DNA of 64,000 nt. Source: Epiperipatus broadwayi. Taxonomy: Eukaryota > Onychophora > Udeonychophora > Euonychophora > Peripatidae. Shown in pieces: positions 49,021 through 60,900 of the stretch. The notes below the pieces were generated by a model that saw only the letters and a list, made by a program, of their open reading frames with translations, did not search any database and had not been told where the DNA came from. The stretch lies in NCBI GenBank assembly GCA_028023455.1, contig JAQFVV010000002.1, positions 32,493,725 to 32,557,724 on the forward strand. The letters run 5' to 3'. Numbering within the stretch: position 1 is the first letter of the stretch; each line of letters begins with the position of its first letter. Both the position numbers and the translations under genes were made by a program.

Positions 49021-50927
49021 TTATATGATTTCAGATATACTTACCAAAATGTATCTTTCAATCTGTTGCAAAAATTAACTTTTTATGATTAAAGGCTTTG
49101 GGTCCTACTATCATCATCCTAACTGCATTGTTGATCGCTTGTTGGTTTTATTCATTTTTATTTGCATATAAATCATGTCCATAATTATAAGTAATATCGC
49201 TTTTTTGTATCTAACGATTCATCAAGTCTATCATCTTTTAACTGGAAATGCCAAAACTAAACCATGGATCTAGTTTGTCCATAAAACTTTTAATACGTCT
49301 ATCACCAATGATAAAAGCTGCGCCATTTTTCAGTTGTATTTTTATCTGTTACTGTTAGCACATATATCTAAATTTAAATTAACCTGGATCTTTGCTTAGG
49401 TCATAATATCTAGGTAATCCTTTAACAACCAATATTTGATGACTATTTGAGTTAGGTATGAGCTTCCTAAGCTTGCTTGTGGGCTGAAAAAAATTGTTTC
49501 AGGATTCTCTTGACCTATGGTGAGTTGATATGTTAATCACTTTACCAATAAATTTTTATAGATTAAAACTCTAGCTTTGAACCTGTATAAACATAGTTGA
49601 TAGTTAAAAAATATCCTAAGTCAGTTTTGTTACAGCTGTACAAAATATAGTCAATCAGCACAAATTATGCTTTTTTTTAGTGTTATAGTCTTGTCAATAA
49701 AGAATATTAGAGCAGTGATAGAATGATGGATACCTTCTTTGATCAAAGTTCGATCTATCACCTCTGATGCTTAAACATCACATAACCTCTCAAGTTACTA
49801 ACCATTTAATTATTTTCTACGTGATTGAATACAATGGTAGAGCAGATTCCCTAGATCAAAGATCACCCTGTCACTTCTGATGCTTAAATGTCATGTGATC
49901 TCCCAAGTAACAAACCATTCAATTTGATGGACTCAAGAACTGAAGGTCCCTGAATGCAATGATCTTAGATTGATAGATGAGATTCTTGGATTGAAGCTCT
50001 TCCTTGATCCACAATTTTCTTGCATATTTCGTTCAAAGTTATAAAAACTGTAAATAATTATACTTACAATTTATGCTTTAAACTTGAAATTTTCACAATT
50101 CCTCATACTCAAAAAATTTATATTGGACTAAAATTCATTAAAAAATTTTTTTATAATTGGTTATAAAAACTTCATCCAACTTTCTCATTATGTCCATCAA
50201 AAAGTTAAAAGCTATATATATATATATCTTTCAATTTGGGTTGGGCTTTGTGTATATGTCGATGTAAGAAATGATCTAAACAAATTTAAATGAAGTAAAA
50301 CAATTATCTATAAAGAACATTTCTGAATTAAATATATCTTAATAAAAAATGCAGTGTTTCTTTATGAATGGTGTAACATTTATATATGTATTTTTTACTT
50401 CTATATTTTAAATTCAATTTTCTGGTCAAATGCAAGCATATCTAAGAATTATCCAATTTGTTAGATAATTCTAATGTTGATATGAAGTGTCAAACTGCAT
50501 CTTAAGAAATAATTAGTGTTTATTATTTTTAGGCTTTTAATTTTTTTAATTAATTGCTGTAAAAAACATATAACCCAGTCTTCATCTGTAAAAATATTCT
50601 ATTAAAATTCTTTTTTTTAGATATTAGGGTTTATAAACACATTTATGACTTGTTTAAATGTTTTCCTGTTACATTTGCTTTTTGTTGTTGTTGTTGTTGT
50701 TATTATTATAAATGACAATTTGAATTTAATCATCTTAAATAAGTTGCTTGATTATGTGTATAATAAATTCTTATACTGGTTTTTAATGTAATTCTCAATT
50801 TTTTATTGGTCTTTTTTTTTTTTTTCTTTCATTAATCGTTTTGGTTTTGTTTGTTTTTTTAAAAGATATCTTTATATTCTTGTTACGTGTACATATATAT
50901 ACCAAGTTCATTTTTGTTTTTAACTAG
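49021..50927 (+). other. Intron, nothing firmly recognised
   Basis: Between about 49,670 and 50,040 two similar stretches (GATCAAAGTTCGATCTATCACCTCTGATGCTTAAACATCA-like, at 49,740 and 49,855) form a weak direct repeat about 115 bases apart. A (TTG)n run lies at about 50,684-50,701. Confidence 0.4.
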
Positions 50928-51196
50928 ATAATTTGGATCTCTTTAATGAGCTGTCTGCTGAGTCCTTATCTGAAGAAGCCTTATTAAGCAAATTTCAGCA
51001 GCCATCTATGCTGCAAGTTTTTGCAAGTATTGGTGGGCTGGCCATGTTGGCAGAACATCTTCCACTTTTATATCCAGAAATTTCAAGGCAAGTAGCACCC
51101 ACTTTAAAAATTGGTGCTGATAAACAGGAAACACCTGTGATTTGTAATTTTGATTTAGAATGGGTTAAAGTGGAATCAACGGAAGAATTTTATGAG
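50928..51196 (+). CDS. BIRC6: BIRC6 exon 8 of window
   Basis: A 269-base exon between acceptor TTTTAACTAG and donor GAG|GTAAGA. It encodes a split Asp, then NLDLFNELSAESLSEEALLS, KFQQPSMLQVFASIGGLAML, AEHLPLLYPEISRQVAPTLK and a segment ending VKVESTEEFYE. FASIGGLAMLAEHLPLLYP is a distinctive BIRC6 signature and reads as an armadillo-type helical pair. The exon ends on a complete codon, which matches exon 9 starting in phase 0. Confidence 0.95.
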
Positions 51197-51404
51197 GTAA
51201 GAAGTAGTGCAAAGATTTTCACTATTAATGCATATTATCAATGAGGAAAAGACCAAGTGTGCACATGGATTTATATATGTTAATTTCGTAAATTCATATA
51301 TTTTTAATATTAATAATTCTTTTACAAAACATACCCTATATATTACATATATAGACAGAGGTATATAATAAGCCTGTGTGTTTCAGTCATTACATAGTAG
51401 AGAT

Positions 51405-51826
51405 GTCTGACCATCCTTTGTATATGTATTAAATGGATTATGTCCTATACATGAGGGGTTAGATTGACCTTAGGTCAACATGGGTGTGACAAGAATCTCG
51501 GCCTCAGGGTGGCCTTCGAGTATTCCATCATCAGAATTTCAATTGGATGGACGGTTGAAGAGTTGGAGTGTGGAGTGGATTGAAGCCTGTCCATTAAAGT
51601 ATGAGGTTTGGCTATCTTAATATATATCTGAGCACTTATGGCATATATGTGTGGAGATGATAATCTGGACCAACTGATGATTGCTGGTTTAGCATGAAAT
51701 ACGTATATTGGTGATTATTTATCTTTTCAACATATGTGTTCAAGTGTATCAGTGTTATGAGATAGTGTGAAGAGTGGTGGGTCATGTGAAAGTCTGTGCT
51801 CATATACCCTATATAAAACATAAATC
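51405..51826 (+). repeat. Dispersed ~0.4-kb repeat, copy 2
   Basis: The best-preserved copy together with 4103-4515 (inverse). It runs from GAGATGTCTGACCATCCTT to GCTCATATACCCTATA, about 200 bases after exon 8. The predicted peptides of the copies differ by frameshift, so it is not coding. Confidence 0.8.
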
Positions 51827-52964
51827 AATAAATTGTCTCATTTTCATAACATATTCAAATTTCGATATATATATATCAAAAAAAAAGATTCTTATTTTGT
51901 TTTTGATTTCCTGGATTTCTTTACAAGTTCTAAGAACCAGCTTATACTTTAAAATTTTATTTTTGTATAACTTATTTTCATTTTCTACATATCTAATTCT
52001 CTTTATATTTTAAATTAAATCAAAGGTTACATTTGTTTATGTCATTTTTATCAAAAATATCAGAAGAAACATTTTACCATAATTGTATTCTTTTCTTTTT
52101 TTCATTTTCCTATTAGAAGTACATTTTGTAAGATTAAGCGAGCATTAAGATTTTGCCGTTTTCTAACATATTTGTCATTTTCTTTTGGTGCTAGATTTAT
52201 AATCTTGTTTCAAAATTTTATAACTAATCAGAGAACACAATGTGAATTACAGGATTTTTCCATGTCTTTTATATATTAATGTCTTATGATAAAAAGCAAG
52301 AGAAATGGATTTTTTTATAGATACCTCTAATGTTCTCTAATCTTTTTTTTTTAGAGATTTTATACTCTATTTATTGGCTGTTAGTTACTAGTCATTGGTT
52401 GCAGAATATTCTTAATCTTTTTCCATTTCTTATGCAACTTCTCATTTTATTTATTATTGGGTTTTTACATTTATCTATTATCCTTATTGTTTACTTCCAT
52501 TCTTTTACTAATATAAGTCATTTGCTTTACTTTTAATCTCGAAACAAGCATTTAATTCATTCAAGTATTTTTATTCTTTATTTTTTTATAAATATATTTT
52601 TTTAAAAAATCGCAAGATTTTTTTTTTTTACTCATCTCAATAGTTTTAAAAAATTCATACATATTGACATATGTAGTTTGGTTCATAAATAAATATACTC
52701 CCAGCAAGCAATAGAATTTGTGCTAAACACCAGAGCATTCTGTTTTTGAAATAGTTAATAAAATAAAATAATTTTTTGAATTTTGATGTATTGAACATTA
52801 TTAGTTACTATTTTATATGAAATAATGTCTAAACCATATTTTTCTCATTCAATAAAACCCTTCTATTATTAATTCTTTTTATAAATAAAACTAAAATAAT
52901 TATTTTCAAAGAATTAAATTATATGTAATAATTATATGATTCAAAATAAAATCAATGGACCATA
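51827..52964 (+). other. Intron, nothing recognised
   Basis: Strongly T-rich with short hydrophobic chance ORFs. No feature supported. Confidence 0.45.
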
Positions 52965-53175
52965 TAAACAATGAGGATTGCCAATTCCTCAACAAGCTTT
53001 GTGATAAATGCTTAGCCAGAGCCAGCATTTAAAATATCTCCGTCAGGACCCCCCCCCCCCCAACCCCTGATCATGGTTTCATGCTTATTGAGGAATTGGC
53101 AATTCTCATTGTTTATAGCTTACAAGCTTAAGAGAATTGGGTCATGTGATCTATGACTTATTTTGACTATTTAGT
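52965..53175. repeat. Fragment of the PLE-like tail family (relative of 35206-35400)
   Basis: AACAATGAGGATTGCCAATT, CAACAAGCTTTGTGATAAAT and GCTTAGCCAGAGCCAGCA match 35,270-35,330. The sequence then folds back (GAGGAATTGGCAATTCTCAT, GTTTATAGC) and ends with the GGGTCATGTGATCTATGACTT tail. A poly-C run lies at the centre. Confidence 0.7.
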
Positions 53176-53593
53176 GGACCATATATCTTATTATATTTAA
53201 AAAATCATTTAACACACTTTTTTTTTTTTTTAAATCTTTATTTTTATTTCATGAACCGTTTTTAATTTAATTATCAACAGCAGTGGGTCCAAATAAAATT
53301 TTAATTCATATTACCAAAAACTATTATTCTCCATCTTTTATTCAGTGCTGCTCTTGTTTTTCTTTTTTGTCATGACATTAGAAAATGGCTGCCATTCTAA
53401 TGCACTCTTATATTGCAAATTACCAGTTTTAAAACAATTAAATACCATAAAGTAAAAATTTATAGCCTGTAAAATTCTCAAAAAAAAAAAAGAAAAAAAA
53501 TCATGCAAGATTGGTGCAATATTCGTTGAAATATCAAGTAACAAATTTCCACATTTATATAGTAATATAGAAGATTTATATAATAATATAGAT

Positions 53594-54410
53594 CAGGGGT
53601 GGTCAACTTGCCGGCTCATGGGCCACATTTGGCGGTGTGGCCCGCCCCATAAATGCTTAAATATAGAAAATCCATATCTGAATACATTCGCTGTAAATCT
53701 CTAGGCCTATCACTCACATGTTCATATAACATTAACTTTATCTTAATACCATGAGAAATATTAAATTCTAATTTTAAAAATTTATCATAACTTGCGTAAA
53801 TTTAATTATAACTTCTAAAATACCAATTTTATATTACAAAATATAAAAATATGGAAGGAATCACGTTGCAAATAACGTTAATTTTGGTTTTTAATGAATA
53901 CTACGCAGCGGCAGAGTATTATTTCCTAATTATTGTAGCATCAATTGAATGAAGTTCCATTGGGTTTAACTTCTTATTGAAAAAAATAATATTGGTGCAT
54001 GATATTTTATAAATGATTTTATGCCATTTCTAATTATTACAATTTTTAATTTAATATAATTTATAGCCTATAAAATGAACCTATTAAAAAAAGAAAAATT
54101 GATGCCGAATGACATTATAGATGATAAAGCTGTTTGTTTGATTTGTAACGAAACTATTTCAATTTTTAAAGAATGTAAATCTAAAAAGGTATTTTTCAAC
54201 AAAACATTTCATAAAATGTAATTGATTCCTATTAAAACCATTAAATAGTGCATTTACTTTTTTAAAAAAGTACATAGATAATTTGGTAATTTAATATAAC
54301 AATTTTTACGTTTTGATTTTTTTTTTGCTAAGTTGTTCAATCTATTCCGGCCTACATTATGATACAAACATTTTATTCGGGCCGCTGATGAAAAAAGTTT
54401 CCCACTTCTG
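53594..54410 (+). mobile_element. hAT element with transposase remnant, 817 bp
   Basis: It starts CAGGGGTGGTCAACTTGCCG and ends AAGTTTCCCACTTCTG, flanked by a perfect 8-bp duplication ATATAGAT (53586-53593 and 54411-54418). Near 54,075-54,220 the + strand reads MNLLKKEKLMPNDIIDDKAV, CLICNETISIFKECKSKK, the BED-like zinc-finger start (C-x-x-C) of a hAT transposase. The remaining body is deleted or decayed. It is in the intron after exon 8. Confidence 0.88.
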
Positions 54411-54489
54411 ATATAGATAGATATTCTTCAATTATTATAATTACTTTTCTACAATTACTCCAGATTCTTAATACTTTTTATTAATAACT

Positions 54490-55300
54490 GGATTTTTTAA
54501 TTTCTTTAATTAATCTTTCTTTATAAGATACATTTTCTAACATCTTTAATTTAAAGTTTACTTGCTTAGATTTTATATATATATATATTAGAATTTATAT
54601 CTATTAAATGTTGTTTTAATCTAATTTTTAATTTCTTTTTGTTGTTCCTATATATTAAATATTTTTATTACCTCTTTTACAATCTAAGCAGTTTACAACA
54701 TAAGTACAATTCATGTTTTCCAATCCTTCCTTTTTTTTTAACATTTACTAATTTATTTAAATTTATCTTTTTATACTAAGTTAATTACAAATTTATTATT
54801 ATACTTCCTGTTTATATCCTTGATTATTTTACTTATAATTTCTGTATTTTTACATTGCTTGTCTTTCCTATATATTCTTTTTACTTTTTCTATATTTTTC
54901 CTTCCACATACATTTTATAATGTAAGTAAAATAATCAAGGATATAAACATGAAGTATAATAATAAATTTGTAATTAAACCAGTATATAAAAAGAAAGAAA
55001 TTTAGATAAATTAATTAATTAAAAAAAAAAAAAGGTGGGATTGGAAAGTATGAATGGTATTTATGTTGCAACAACAAAAATAAATTGAAAACTATATTAA
55101 AATAGCATATAATAGATAAAAATTCTAATATATATTTAAATATGAAAGAATCAAAGCATTTAAATTTTGAAATAAACATATTGGAAAATGTGAGATATTA
55201 TAAAGAAAATTTATATATAAAAATGAGAAAACTAGTTTTTAATTGAAAATGTTAAGATAACAGGTTTAATTATAGAAGTGAATAACTGATGGTTATTTTA
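54490..55300. pseudogene. Inverted pair of PLE remnants with GIY-YIG endonuclease region
   Basis: On the - strand 54,733-54,615 reads GLENMNCTYVVNCLDCKRGN, KN, then after one stop YIGTTKRN, that is Y-V-x-x-C-x-x-C...YIG-T-KR of a GIY-YIG domain. Upstream (54,840-54,780) lies KIIKDIN-KYNNKFVIN. From 54,919 the same sequence appears on the + strand (KIIKDINMKYNNKFVIKPVY), so two copies lie head to head around a short spacer. The + copy is more decayed. Confidence 0.6.
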
Positions 55301-55539
55301 TATTAAAATGTAAAAAAATGTAAAAGCATATAAAAATAAGCCAAGAAGTAAGTTTTTAAAAAGAATTGTAAATTATATAAAATATTTCATGTTGTTTTGT
55401 AAATTCTTTGTAAACATATATTTATTATAATTTATATGAAAGATCAGCATAATGGATTTCATTAATCTCTGTTTTTGATCAATATATATAGTTGTATATA
55501 AACATTAAAACCATAAAGCTAAACTAGTCAATAAATAAT

Positions 55540-56220
55540 CAAAATTACCCCAAATTCACAATTCAAACAGACTAGCCAAGAAAATAAACTCTAAAACACT
55601 ATCAATGGTTTCACTGCTACAAGCAGACTTCTCAAATGTAAAGAACTACAAAATGACAACATAATTAAGCTAAACATTACCCACAATTCCAGTTCCCATA
55701 CACCCTTAATATTACACTCTCTATATTACATATTGGTAAATACAAGCTTATAAAAGCAATGTCACGTAATATATGACTTGCTTTATTGATTTTTAAATAA
55801 GTTAATTGCTTCAGAATCATAAGTTTTTAATAATAAAGATTCTTTTAATTTCATGTTCTCAAAGAAACCAACCTTAGCTTCATCAAAATTAATAATATGA
55901 CCTGTATCTTTACATGGATATACAGGCCACATTATTAATTTTGATAAAGCTAAGGTTGTCTTCTTTGAGAGAAATGAAAATTAAAAGAAGAATTAAAAAA
56001 TCTTATGATTCTGAAACAATTAACTTATTTAAAAGTTCTTTTAATATTAAGGATGGATGGGGAGTAAGTGGAATTGTAGATAATGTGTAGTTTAAATATG
56101 TTGATATTTTGTAGTTCTTTACCCTTGAGAAGTCTGCTTGTAGCAGTGAAACCATTGGTAGTGTTTTAGAGTATTTTTTTGGCTAGTCTGATTGAATTGT
56201 GAATTTGGGATATTTGTATA
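55540..56220. mobile_element. Large palindromic element (family H6)
   Basis: The outer arms share AATTCACAATTCAAACAGAC / GTCTGATTGAATTGTGAATT, TTTTAGAGT, ATCAATGGTTTCACTGCTAC and TACAAGCAGACTTCTCAA. An inner hairpin (about 55,835-56,005) has CTTTGAGAACATG-like arms and AATTAATAATATGACCTGTA. The + arm at 56124-56152 reads CTTGAGA, AGTCTGCTTGTAGCAGT, GAAAC, a decayed hammerhead-like core with an intact stem II (CTGC/GCAG). The tail AAATACAAGCTTATAAAAG links it to family H3. Confidence 0.7.
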
Positions 56221-56934
56221 TGTATTTTATAAGAATAATACTTGACAATAACCATATAATATGGTTGAAATGTAGGAGGAAAATTGAAATAAAAAACAGT
56301 TTATAAAATAAAAACCAAGATTTAAAAAGAAAGTATATTAAATGATTTTTTAAAATATAGTGAAACTAAAAAAGGCCATATTTGTAAAGAAAATCGTCAA
56401 ATACTTATTGATTTGTCTAAAAATTTCTAATAAATAAGAGTGTATTAAGTTATTTGAAAACAAAAGGGAACATAATAAACTTTTGATTCAGACTAATATA
56501 AAAATAACTTAAAATTGTAATCTTCTGAATTGCTTCACTTACGTAAAATTTTAAATTTTTGCATAGTTATGGTTTTGAGTTGTGAAATATTTCAATTACA
56601 AGCTTATATATGCACCCTTGATATAAAAACAATATGGATTTATCTTTTTTTATTTAATGACCATACAGAACAGTTAATAATCAAAACCCCTAATAATAAT
56701 AAAAGCTTAAATAAAAGAAACTGTGTGAAGTATTATGCATAAAATTTCCTTTTTATTTGATTTCTTCGGTTTTATCTACGTAAGTTTATAACACTTAAAT
56801 TGCAAGATTAAAATAAATAAAAAGGGTTAAAATAATAGAAATTATTCGTACGATAATAAAATATTTGATTATATATGTTAGTGAATATGGTTTTTGTTTT
56901 TATTAACTTTATTTTCATTCAATTCTTTCATTAG

Positions 56935-57357
56935 GATTATTCTGAAATTATGCCTTCATCAGGAAATTGTCCTCAGTCCCGAAGTAATAGCTTACCACCT
57001 CCTTCTATCCCTCCCCATTCTCTGGCTGCCTTTGGACTCTTTCTACAGTTACCAGGATATGCAGAAGTATTGCTTAAGGAACGGCGGAAAGCATGTTGCT
57101 TACTGCGATTAGCTCTTGGAGTTACCGATGATGGTGAAGGGGGTGATATATTTGCTTCACCTGTAGCCAGTTCACTGCCCACTCTGCCATTTCAAGTTCT
57201 ACAATTATTGTTTGATGCCACTCCATTGAAAACTGATGACAGTGTGGTTTTAAGGAGGAAAGCCTTAGATATTGGTGTCATACATTTGGTGCTTGCATGT
57301 CTGTCTGTTCTTAGCCATCATGGACCAAGGGGATCTATAGCAGAATTTCAACATGAA
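56935..57357 (+). CDS. BIRC6: BIRC6 exon 9 of window
   Basis: A 423-base, phase-0 exon after TTTCATTAG, ending GAA|GTAATT. It encodes DYSEIMPSSGNCPQSRSNSL, a Pro/Ser linker, then SLAAFGLFLQLPGYAEVLLK, ERRKACCLLRLALGVTDDGE, SLPTLPFQVLQLLFDATPLK, TDDSVVLRRKALDIGVIHLV and LACLSVLSHHGPRG. The motif from LPGYAEVLLKER to GVTDDGEG is among the best-conserved parts of BIRC6 as I recall it. The next two intron-separated exons carry on the same conserved block. Confidence 0.97.
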
Positions 57358-57486
57358 GTAATTTCTTAAATTTGTTTATATGAATTTTGTTATTAATACA
57401 TACGTATATATATGTGCTTCAAAATGTCTGTTTACATTTTTTACCTGCGATTCACTTTAATGTATATATTTATATTTATTTCATAG

Positions 57487-57675
57487 TTCATAATTGCCAG
57501 TACTCAAGCAGTAAACCAAGAAAATGGAACAACTAGCAGCAGCGATGACAAGAGCCAGCTCTACTGGGCCAAAGGCACTGGGTTTGGTACAGGCTCCACC
57601 TTGCAGAGCTGGGACATCGAGCAAGCCATTCTACGGCAACGCGCCGAGGAAGAGCATGTCACCTGTCTGCTGCTG
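57487..57675 (+). CDS. BIRC6: BIRC6 exon 10 of window
   Basis: A 189-base exon (63 codons, phase 0 at both ends) between acceptor TTTCATAG and donor CTG|GTAAGC. The intron before it is only 129 bases. It encodes [40 protein letters not shown] and [20 protein letters not shown], then [16 protein letters not shown] and EEEHVTCLL are nearly invariant BIRC6 motifs in my recollection. The coding bases are clearly richer in G and C than the surrounding introns. Confidence 0.97.
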
Positions 57676-57827
57676 GTAAGCTCTATAATAAATTTGAGAC
57701 TAGAACTTTTTTTATAAAATGTTTATCATGGGCCAATATGTGAAACCATTTATAATTTTTTTTCTTTTTTAGAATAAAGTTATTATTGCTTTATAAAATA
57801 ACTTGTGTAATAATCAATAAATTTTAC

Positions 57828-57905
57828 TAGCGCTGTTAAACAGTGATGTTGAAACTGTAAGGATACTCTCACCCCTTGCAGTTTTAATATCACTGTTTAA
57901 CGCTA
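57828..57905. repeat. Small foldback element
   Basis: TAGCGCTGTTAAACAGTGAT pairs with ATCACTGTTTAACGCTA, and GAAACTG with CAGTTTT, around a loop ACTCTCACCCC. The hairpin lies about 150 bases after the exon-10 donor. MITE or hairpin of unknown origin. Confidence 0.75.
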
Positions 57906-60900
57906 CCTTCCATATATTTACAATCTTTAGTAAGTTTATATATTGGGGGGAAAATTTATGGCATGTATTGTAACAGTCAGATTTGTATAGTTAGCAAAAC
58001 TAACCTTAGGAAAATGTTTGTATGTAACACCTATATAAATACTACCACAAACAATACAATGTCAAATCTCATTATCTATGCCCCAGGACAATCCCATGTG
58101 ACCAACGCATCTGTTATTAACATAAATGCCCTTTTTTTTCATCTCCTACTAGGTCAGGGAGATACAAGAAACTCTTAAAATTATATTAAAAATCACTACT
58201 TAATTAATGAATGAATTGTGGTAAAGAAGACATCAAACGTGAGAAGTAATGTGTATACAAATTTATTAATAATAATAAAAAAAAATGATGAGTTGGAAGT
58301 GCGCATGCGAATTTACATATTAACAAGTATTCATATAAACTATAATTTAAACTGGCAATTACAACTTTTAATGGTCGCTAATTCACATTAAAAAAAGGGT
58401 GTAGAACCTTTGAATGTCTTTGTGATCCATAGGATGGATGTTCTACAATAGTTTAAAGGATCAACTAATGGATAATTAAGCAAGATTAAAATACAAGATT
58501 TACTAAACTATATTAACATGAAATTATGAATAGACAATCATATAATACCTAGTATCATGATGAATTGCACATTTAGCATACCAGGTCTTAGTAAGATAAA
58601 AGCATGGTGAATTTGATACTAAGTTATTGGTGACATGAATAAATCCCATAATAAAAAAGGAGAGGGGTATGTTCAACCTTGCAAAGATCTACCCAAGATT
58701 TTATCAGATACTAAGTCATGAACAGGAATATACATCTGCCTTTATGACTATTGACTAAAACTATTACCAACAAACACGAATGGACATCTGCAATCTTAAT
58801 AATACGAATAATAAAGAAGATCCGCCAAGTCTGAATATATTTATTTACAGGGATATGCCTGCCTTTAGCAGAGGTCATACCAAAAGGTTGCCTGGCCAAT
58901 CTACTACTCCATAAGCAAGAATGCATTTCTGCTTGAAGAATAAAATACGAATCCAAAAAATTACTTCAACAATCCCATTAATGCGAATTATAATAGAAAG
59001 TAATTATTTATTAATGGTAAATTAGGAAGGCCTGACATTTAAATATAAAAGATAAAATGTGAGTGGCCATATTATAAGTTTAAACATGCAGTCGTCTATT
59101 ATTGATATGGCTAAACTAAGACCTAAATATTTTATCAATTCTAAGTCAAAAGGGTAAAGTAATACTTGCTTACTGGAAGACCCATCTTAGAGATACAAAG
59201 AAAATACCTGATATTATATAGCTCATGGTAGAGGGTTTATATAGTTCATTACATTGGAACATTTATAGAGCTAACATATAAAGTATTGATATATATATAT
59301 TTGTTCCTTAAGAATAACATAAAATTAGACTTTAAATTTTTTTATTTAGTTAACATTATTTACATACTAATGAAACTTATTTTTAAATATTGTTTATATA
59401 AACATCTGGGTTTTCTAATTGCAAACATACATTTTGACTTGAAACGCACGATTGTTCATCTTTAATGAAACAAAACCAAGATGGGTTACTTGGCTTTTTT
59501 TTTTTTTAAATAAAAAATAAAGTGTACGAAAGATAATTTTAAGAACTGGAGATATGTTTACTAAAAGAAATCCCTCCATTATCCTGTTCTTGAATGAAAA
59601 ATCTAGCTTGTATATATGGTTTACGAAACAAAATATATCATTTTTCATGTAACTGATTAAATATTCAAGAAGAGAGCATTAAACCAATAAGAATTGTTAC
59701 CAGTAATGGCAGATCTCAAATGCTTGTGCTTTTATTATCTACTTTCCTGGAGGATTTGGGAATATGCTAATATGAAAGTCATCGTAGATATAATGATGAT
59801 ACGGAGATTTCATGGCATCATTGATTCATGATGGAGAGTACTTTTCTTAGATAATAAAATCTAATATTTTGGAGATAGATTGGTCTCTTGGATAACACAT
59901 TAGATTGGAGGCAGCATCATTGATGAGTTGGTTTTCTTTTTAGGCAGATAAGGCATGGCAGGTTAGCAATTAAATTTGTTGAGGTATGCAGGAACATCGG
60001 CACAGGTACACAAGTTTGTGGACTTCAGATGATCGGCAATCTAACTGAATGGGCTTCCATACTCATTGCTTTCCAGAGATGGTAACGGGAAACGGACTCA
60101 AGCTTATTCCTCACAAATCATGACGTGTAGTTACGATTTATTGTGATGTAGCCAAGAAGACTAAATAAGAGATGAGATGTACTTTTTCTCAGGTATTTAT
60201 ACCCTTTTCAGACCAAAGTTACCTGGATGTGTCTCAATTGAAACCTCTTTACTGATCATAATCTTAAATAATCCATAAAATTTTTGTTTTCTTTACAAAT
60301 TAGAAAAAAAAAAAAACCTTCCAACTTCTGAACATCTTTGTCTACTTACATTTTTTAAGCTAATTATATATCATGAACACCTTTTACAATAAGAGTAACA
60401 TACATCATTTTTACAAACATAGATTCTAAAGCACTCATCCAAATTCTCATTCATTAAATCATGTTTTAATTCTGTACATATGTCCTTTCTCTAATTGATC
60501 TGCCGTTACAATTATTTTCAACAATAGAATATTAAAGAATTTTTTTTTCTCTTTCTTACAAGTCAATTCTTTAATTAGTTTTTTAGAATTTTCTAGAAGT
60601 GAGTACATATTGCTATAACCTTAGCTGACTCATTCAGATATCTCTCCTTTATACACATGTCTGTAGAAAATATAACAAAATAAGATTTTTATTGTTAAAG
60701 TCTCATAATATTTTATTTTAATAAAATCAAGTATAAAATTTCTTATGAAACTAAATTATCTAATAATTAATTTTAAAATTAAAATTGAGGAAGTAATAAA
60801 TAAACATATATGTGCGCCTCTATATAGCTTCAGTATGTATGACTGGACTGGAATCACAGTTTGTCTCTACAATTATAAATGATTGCATAATAGTTATACA

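Noticed and set aside
50684-50710. TTG/TTA microsatellite as a functional feature
   Set aside because: Simple repeats of this kind are common in AT-rich introns and nothing points to a role.
60330-60510. PLE Cys-rich segment on the - strand
   Set aside because: A few cysteines and lysines in a short open stretch, without RT or GIY-YIG motifs nearby; too weak to list as its own feature.
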